Both the position numbers and the translations under genes were made by a program. A model generated the notes under the pieces. That model worked only from the letters and a program-made list of their open reading frames with translations, was not told the DNA's origin and searched no databases. A DNA stretch of 9,361 bases, from positions 1-9,361 of the forward strand of contig JAJYPA010000301.1 in assembly GCA_021795795.1 (NCBI GenBank), read 5' to 3'. Numbering within the stretch: position 1 is the stretch's first letter; each line of letters starts with the position of its first letter. Source of the stretch: Pseudomonadota bacterium (GTDB lineage Bacteria > Pseudomonadota > Gammaproteobacteria > Halothiobacillales > Halothiobacillaceae). This document shows positions 5,765-9,361 of this stretch, piece after piece.

Positions 5765-5993
5765 CTGGTTCCACTATCGTTATCCTCAGTCTTTTCCGGA
5801 AATCGGCAAGGCCGTCTCCGAAAGAACCCGTTGCGTGGATCAACTGATTACCCATATTCGCCGGGGGTTAAAACGGCACTGCAAATCCTGCGGCAAGGTG
5901 CTCCCCGTCAAAGGGACCTACGGCATTTGCGAAAGCTGTTATCAGGCGCAACGGCGCCAACGTCAATGGGACCGGGACAACGACTACTACTAA
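5745..5993 (+). pseudogene. 3' part of the interrupted gene: two-CxxC zinc-knuckle protein
   Basis: Starting directly after the element, AAG CAC CTT begins an open frame of 82 codons to TAA at 5991-5993, in phase with the 5' part ending at 4248. In the rejoined 122-residue protein an aromatic segment (Y-C-W-F-H-Y-R-Y-P at 46-54) is followed by Cys86-x2-Cys89-Gly and Cys102-x2-Cys105, a likely structural zinc site. A Gln/Arg-rich tail follows. As it stands this half lacks a ribosome site. A TTG at 5757 is the only early alternative start, so it is probably not made. The family is not recognised; a nucleic-acid-binding role is only suggested by the zinc knuckle and basic residues. Confidence 0.7.
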
Positions 5994-6005
5994 GGAGGTA
6001 AACGT

Positions 6006-6227
6006 ATGGAAGAAGAATCAGTCGATCGCGTCATCACCACGGCGGAAGCCATCGCGATGATTATCAAAGCGACATCTGGGAATCATATCGCCTTTGATAA
6101 GGACGAGTCTGATTTTCTGGGGTTCGCTTATACCTATTTTTGCGAAAACCCTGAAGTCCTGGACGCTCTGCACGAGCTTGTTGGTGGCGCCATGGATGGC
6201 GAAATTGCGCCCGTGAATATCCAGTAA
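6006..6227 (+). CDS. small acidic protein, function unknown
   Basis: The 73-residue product has a very strong ribosome site (AAGGAGG at 5993-5999, overlapping the stop of the preceding gene) six bases before the ATG. It is acidic and mostly helical in appearance, with an E-E-E-S start and a C-terminal L-H-E-L-V-G-G segment. No signal peptide, membrane segment or known motif is seen. It is the third gene of the run that begins with DUF4942. Insertion of the tnpB element upstream may have made its expression polar. Confidence 0.6.
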   Translation: MEEESVDRVITTAEAIAMIIKATSGNHIAFDKDESDFLGFAYTYFCENPEVLDALHELVGGAMDGEIAPVNIQ

Positions 6228-6420
6228 GGAGGCAATTATCTCGGCCTGAAACATGGCGCTTCCCGGCGCGCCTGGTGAAACACAGGCTGGCTGGCCAAAA
6301 AATATATTCAGCACCGCACCGCTGGTATACTGCGCTTGTCGCACTCTCGGCAAAACAGGCAAAACACGAAGCCATGTTATTCACCAAAGCATTTTGACGC
6401 GGAAATAGAAGGATGCACAA
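6228..6420 (+). other. gene-poor gap with an unused ribosome-binding sequence
   Basis: GGAGG follows directly on the stop codon at 6227, as it does after 5993, but no start codon lies at a usable distance. The nearest ATG (6253) is about 20 bases away and opens a 51-codon frame to 6408 of unconvincing composition. A GCCTG/CAGGC hairpin and a promoter-like box at 6323-6331 are the only other features. A decayed gene start is one explanation. Confidence 0.3.
6323..6331 (+). promoter_or_regulatory. extended -10 promoter for the 6421-8315 operon
   Basis: TGGTATACT fits the extended -10 pattern TGnTATAAT with one mismatch in the hexamer. Extended -10 promoters do not need a good -35, and none is seen. 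Transcription would begin near 6338, leaving a leader of about 80 bases before the ATG at 6421. Confidence 0.4.
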
Positions 6421-6882
6421 ATGATCGAAATCGATGGGAAAACACCCGTTAAAACTTTTACGGCTGCTGCTGGCCAGTATTATGGATTCGTCGCTGCTTA
6501 CGAACATGAGGGGAAGTGCGTCATATTGTATGGCAACAATGGTGAGACATTGCAGGCTATTTGTGAAGATGCGGAGGATCTGGCGTGCTGGCTGGAGTCG
6601 CCGGACCTGAGACGTGATGATGAGATCATCCAGACTGCCAATGTGCGCGGAGCGGACGCGGTCGACCCTGCCGACGAGGAATCCGAAGGCCCATTTCTGA
6701 TTCTCGAAACCCATTATCATTATGGGCCGACTGAGCACAGTCGGTTGGCAACCGATGAGTTGGGACGCCCAATGGAGTTTGATGATCTGCAAGCGGCACG
6801 CGACTGGATTATTGAGGAAGAGTCTGGGCAGTACTGTTTGTCAAATAACGAATATGCCGAACCCAGCCACAAAATTGTTTGA
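6421..6882 (+). CDS. acidic protein, function unknown
   Basis: The 153-residue product is strongly acidic (many Asp and Glu, for example D-E-E-S-E near 84-88). It has a central H-Y-H-Y-G motif around residue 100 and no membrane or signal segment. AGAAGGA lies just upstream of the ATG. Its stop lies eight bases before the ATG of the exonuclease gene, so the two are in one operon. The family is not recognised. Acidic proteins beside nucleases are sometimes inhibitors or DNA mimics, but nothing in the sequence proves that here. Confidence 0.6.
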   Translation: MIEIDGKTPVKTFTAAAGQYYGFVAAYEHEGKCVILYGNNGETLQAICEDAEDLACWLESPDLRRDDEIIQTANVRGADAVDPADEESEGPFLILETHYHYGPTEHSRLATDELGRPMEFDDLQAARDWIIEEESGQYCLSNNEYAEPSHKIV

Positions 6883-6890
6883 ATGCGACC

Positions 6891-7607
6891 ATGCCAAAAA
6901 TTCTGATTATTGACACCGAAACCACCGGCTTTGCGGAACCCGTAGAACCTATTGAGGTCGCCTGGGTTCAGCTAAACGATGGGCCAATGTCCTCAGACCT
7001 GGACCTGTCGCTAGACCTAATGGGCAGATTCGTTCAGCGTTACCAGCCGAGCCAACCCATTTCCTTCGGCGCCATGGCGACACACCACATCACCGAAGAC
7101 GATCTGGCGGGTTGCCCGCCGCCCACGGATTTCGTGTTGCCTGAAGAGACGACTTTCCTGATCGGGCACAATATCGACTTCGACTGGAACGTCATCGGGA
7201 AACCGGATGTCCCGCGCATTTGCACGCTGACCCTGTCCCGCAGGCTTTGGCCGGACGAGATGGGCCATTCACTCGGTGCTATGATGTACCGGTTGCTGGA
7301 CGAGAAGGAAGAGGCCAGAGAACTGCTCAAGGACGCCCACTCCGCCTACCAGGACGTGCTTCTCACCCGGATACTCCTGAAGCATATTCTCCAGAAGATG
7401 CCCAAGGTGCGAACCTGGGAGCGATTGTGGGAAGCGTCCGAGCGGGCGCGCATACCGGTTAACATGCCTTTCGGAAAGCACAAGGGCACGGCTATCGCGG
7501 ATCTTCCCGCGGATTATTGCGACTGGCTGCTCAAACAAACGGATATGGATCCGTATGTGCTGACAGCCGTGCGGAAACGTGGGACACAACCTTGCGCCAA
7601 CAGTTAA
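6891..7607 (+). CDS. DEDDh 3'-5' exonuclease, ExoX-like
   Basis: The 238-residue product carries the exonuclease motifs in order: Asp8 and Glu10 in I-D-T-E-T-T-G, Asp98 in G-H-N-I-D-F-D-W, then His150 and Asp155 in H-S-A-Y-Q-D. These bind the two metal ions and the activating His of the DEDDh group. R-P-Y-Q-P-like and A-M-A-T-H-H-I-T (61-68) match the segment between motifs I and II in E. coli ExoX, as does the RRLWP at 117-121. The C-terminal P-F-G-K-H-K-G-T-A-I-A-D-L-P (193-206) is the DUF3820-type tail also seen in ExoX. It should digest DNA from the 3' end, in repair or element maintenance. The ATG at 6891 is chosen, though an in-frame TTG at 6879 overlaps the upstream stop; neither has a strong ribosome site. 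Confidence 0.88.
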   Translation: MPKILIIDTETTGFAEPVEPIEVAWVQLNDGPMSSDLDLSLDLMGRFVQRYQPSQPISFGAMATHHITEDDLAGCPPPTDFVLPEETTFLIGHNIDFDWNVIGKPDVPRICTLTLSRRLWPDEMGHSLGAMMYRLLDEKEEARELLKDAHSAYQDVLLTRILLKHILQKMPKVRTWERLWEASERARIPVNMPFGKHKGTAIADLPADYCDWLLKQTDMDPYVLTAVRKRGTQPCANS

Positions 7608-7622
7608 TCAGGAGCATAGGCA

Positions 7623-8315
7623 GTGGCTAAATCGTCTTTGGGTTTGCGTGATGCGATTTCGCGTGGAAACGCTATGGACTCTGACCGTGACGACCTTCTG
7701 GAGTTGGGGCAAGCATGGTGCCCAACAGATTACGCGGTGCGTTTTTTTCATGCGCCAGAACATCCGAAGTTCTTCGGAAACACACCGGCCTTGATTAAGG
7801 CCCTGCGCAGGGCTGCAGACCGATTGCCTAAATCCCAAAGGGCGAAAGCCCTGCAGTGCATAGAGGAAGCCCGGAAGGTTTGGATCACAAGCGATGAAGC
7901 ATTTAAGCAGACGGTTTTTAACGCCGAGCAAAAATTGATTCGAGTTTTGTTGAGCCTGAGTGACGCCCAACTTTTCGATTTGTATGACAAAGTGGATTTT
8001 GGGGATAATCTGGAGGACGAGGATTATTGGCTGGAAACCATGGGTGTCGGCTTTGTGGAGGAAGGCGAGGGGGACAATATGGAGATAGTCAAAAAGCCAG
8101 TAGTCGAATCCTTGCATGCGCATCTTGAAGTGTTGTTGCTACGTGGAAAAAAACGGCATCACGAAATCGCCTGGATCGCCTATGGGTTAGCCACCATCAA
8201 TACCAGCGTGAGCACCGAAGGCATGCCCGGTATCGACACCATATCTTGCCGTTACGATGAGATCGCAGAATGTGTAACCTTGCAATTTCCTGATAATCCC
8301 GGCACGGGAAATTGA
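7623..8315 (+). CDS. hypothetical protein, third gene of the exonuclease operon
   Basis: A GTG at 7623 is taken as the start because AGGAGC lies seven bases upstream; the first ATG (7674) has no such site. The 230-residue product appears soluble and helical. It has a charged middle, an acidic D-F-G-D-N-L-E-D-E-D segment near 125-134 and a K-K-R-H-H-E-I stretch near 177-183. No known fold or catalytic motif is recognised. It starts 15 bases after the exonuclease stop, so the two are likely co-transcribed. No clear terminator follows. Confidence 0.62.
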   Translation: MAKSSLGLRDAISRGNAMDSDRDDLLELGQAWCPTDYAVRFFHAPEHPKFFGNTPALIKALRRAADRLPKSQRAKALQCIEEARKVWITSDEAFKQTVFNAEQKLIRVLLSLSDAQLFDLYDKVDFGDNLEDEDYWLETMGVGFVEEGEGDNMEIVKKPVVESLHAHLEVLLLRGKKRHHEIAWIAYGLATINTSVSTEGMPGIDTISCRYDEIAECVTLQFPDNPGTGN

Positions 8316-8381
8316 TCATTAGAAAAGCTTGATTATCCAGACCGTACCTGAAATATCAACCAATTTCGCGCTTTTTCCGGC

Positions 8382-8408
8382 TTGCCTTTTGCGAAGATCC
8401 GATAGAAT
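8382..8408 (+). promoter_or_regulatory. candidate promoter for the small secreted protein
   Basis: TTGCCT (8382-8387) and TAGAAT (8403-8408) match four and five of six positions, but the spacer is only 15 bases, below the usual 16-18. The distance to the ATG at 8441 is normal for a leader. Confidence 0.3.
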
Positions 8409-8440
8409 ACCTTTCTTTAGCACTAACCGGAGGCATCCCC

Positions 8441-8710
8441 ATGTCCACTCGTTCCATCACGTTCGCGCTTCTTGGCGCCGCATTATCCGTTGTTACCGCA
8501 ACTTCCGCATTCGCCGTGGATGCTGCACCCATGGTTCCTGCTGGAAAGCCCGCCATGCGCATGCACGCACTGCCGCCATTTCCCGTGCTGAAGTCCCGCA
8601 TCCTGCACCGCATGCAACACCGGGAGGTCCTGCTGCAACGCCGTGAGTCGTGCGTATCTGCCGCAGCGAATTTTGCTGACTTGCATCAATGTTTCCCGCG
8701 GCGTCCCTAG
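8441..8710 (+). CDS. small secreted (periplasmic) protein with a cysteine pair
   Basis: The 89-residue product begins with a clear Sec signal peptide: a basic MSTR, a hydrophobic core and A-F-A cleaved before V26. The mature 64 residues are basic, rich in Met, His, Arg and Pro, and hold two cysteines (Cys71 and Cys84) that could form a disulfide. It has no recognised domain. CGGAGG precedes the ATG by seven bases. It is monocistronic as far as can be seen. The periplasm is the most likely location. Confidence 0.68.
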   Translation: MSTRSITFALLGAALSVVTATSAFAVDAAPMVPAGKPAMRMHALPPFPVLKSRILHRMQHREVLLQRRESCVSAAANFADLHQCFPRRP

Positions 8711-8957
8711 ACACACCCGTGCGGCTGTCGGACACAACCATCAGGCGCCCGCAAGCCGTCCAATCCAAGGAGTCAAACGCATGTCCCGTTTACCGACGTC
8801 TTGATCAGGATCAGGGGGGGCAGCCAAGGTGACTGCTCCCCGGCATGAATGCCAGGGCCTTGTCAGCTTTGGTCAATTTTTCGGTTCAGCCTTGCAACCG
8901 TGCTACAGTTTACCCATCGACATCACCTACACGACGAACAAACACAAGGAGCACAAA
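8711..8957 (+). other. structured intergenic region with a seven-codon leader-like frame
   Basis: AAGGAG at about 8767-8772 precedes ATG 8781 and the frame M-S-R-L-P-T-S, which stops at 8804. Ten bases later a run of seven Gs begins a hairpin: GGGGGGCAG (8815-8823) with CTGCTCCCC (8833-8841), nine pairs including one G-T. A second hairpin, GGCA/TGCC, spans 8842-8853. No U-run follows directly, so this is not a standard terminator. CAATTTTTCGG occurs further on. TACAGT near 8910 might serve as the -10 for the gene at 8958. Confidence 0.4.
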
Positions 8958-9143
8958 ATGCAGGCCCAGAAAAACCGCAAACCATGCCAGATTATTTCCT
9001 TCGTGGAAGCCAAGCGAGAACGGGACGACCGGAAGGAAACCGAAAGCCTCGTTGATTTCGAGATCACTGAGGAAAACCAGGAGGCTGAACTCCGGCTCCT
9101 GCAGACCATCTTCCCCGGGGAGTTTGAGGCCATGGTTCATTAG
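8958..9143 (+). CDS. small charged protein, function unknown
   Basis: The 61-residue product is taken from ATG 8958 because AAGGAG stands six to seven bases upstream; longer in-frame readings to 8829 lack a ribosome site. It has a basic start (K-N-R-K-P), a charged helix (E-A-K-R-E-R-D-D-R) and an acidic C-terminal half. No known motif is recognised. It lies just before the partial gene at 9216 and may be its operon partner. Confidence 0.55.
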   Translation: MQAQKNRKPCQIISFVEAKRERDDRKETESLVDFEITEENQEAELRLLQTIFPGEFEAMVH

Positions 9144-9215
9144 TCCAAAACGGGGCGGGGAGCCGCCGCCTCAACCACCGGACTGTGACCCCATGCAAAT
9201 GGAGGATGGTTGGGC

Positions 9216-9361
9216 ATGACCAATCTTGGCGGCGCCATTTCCGGCCGGGCATATGCGCCGGTTGAGGACGGCGTTGTTCGCTATTCGGCCGATCTGCCCG
9301 AAGAGTCCACCGCGGATCAACGCGCGGCATTCGCGGAGCTGGTCCGATTCATCCAGGGAAG
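9216..9361 (+). CDS. partial gene cut by the window edge, function unknown
   Basis: Forty-eight codons are visible (M-T-N-L-G-G start) with GGAGG ten bases before the ATG, and the frame runs open off the end. The visible part is soluble in appearance, with an acidic E-E-S-T-A-D-Q segment. A short frame ending G-W-A overlaps its ATG as ATGA, so a coupled upstream cistron is possible. Too little is visible to name a family. Confidence 0.55.
   Translation, partial: MTNLGGAISGRAYAPVEDGVVRYSADLPEESTADQRAAFAELVRFIQG

Noticed and set aside
5738..6001. Frame starting at ATG 5738 inside the element's right end
   Set aside because: It is out of phase with the zinc-knuckle frame, which rejoins precisely with the 5' part. 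The GGAGG just before it touches the ATG and is part of the conserved right end.
6253..6408. 51-codon frame in the gap before the exonuclease operon
   Set aside because: The nearest ribosome site is about 20 bases away, the frame overlaps the likely promoter, and its composition is not distinctive.
6064..6792. 242-codon minus-strand frame
   Set aside because: It spans the gap and overlaps two plus-strand genes with ribosome sites; no motif is seen in it.
1..9361. CRISPR array, tRNA, rRNA, integrase or attachment site
   Set aside because: No regularly spaced repeats, cloverleaf with T-arm, ribosomal RNA stretch, recombinase gene or paired direct repeats were found on either strand by eye.

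Overview
The window looks like an accessory region of a proteobacterial chromosome or integrated element with moderate-to-high GC. The evidence is Gram-negative envelope genes (an outer-membrane barrel and a small Sec-secreted protein), a CspA-type cold-shock protein, strong AGGAGG-type ribosome sites, and many short hypothetical genes around an insertion sequence. An acidophilic sulfur or iron oxidiser such as Acidithiobacillus is possible, but this is only an impression. No rRNA, tRNA, CRISPR array, integrase or complete conjugation gene was seen.

Layout. Positions 1-1080 hold an outer-membrane beta-barrel gene with a strong terminator. Positions 1122-1942 hold a translationally coupled pair: a tiny Gly/Ala-rich membrane protein and an isoprenylcysteine/phospholipid methyltransferase-family membrane enzyme. 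On the minus strand, 2010-3117 carries two related coiled-coil genes of unknown function and, upstream of them, a cspA-like gene with its own promoter and terminator. From 3261 to 6227 a plus-strand operon encodes a DUF4942 protein, a small zinc-knuckle protein and a small acidic protein. From 6421 to 8315 a tight three-gene run encodes an acidic unknown, an ExoX-like DEDDh 3'-5' exonuclease and another unknown. The rest holds a small secreted protein, a structured intergenic region, a 61-aa unknown and the start of a further gene cut by the window edge.

The main result concerns 4249-5744. This is a tnpB-only IS200/IS605-family element of 1496 bp that has landed inside the small zinc-knuckle gene. 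Its ends carry the IS608-type signals: TTAC flanking the left end, TCAA closing the right end, and AAAG/GAAT guide tetranucleotides at the hairpin feet. Removing exactly this interval joins 4129-4248 to 5745-5993 in one open frame of 122 codons plus stop. The join restores a protein with two CxxC knuckles and fixes both boundaries to the base. TnpB keeps its D/E/D RuvC residues and zinc finger. The right end reads as a chain of hairpins ending in a branched structure, as expected for an omega (re)RNA whose guide would be the flank starting at 5745. No tnpA is present, so movement would need a transposase supplied in trans.
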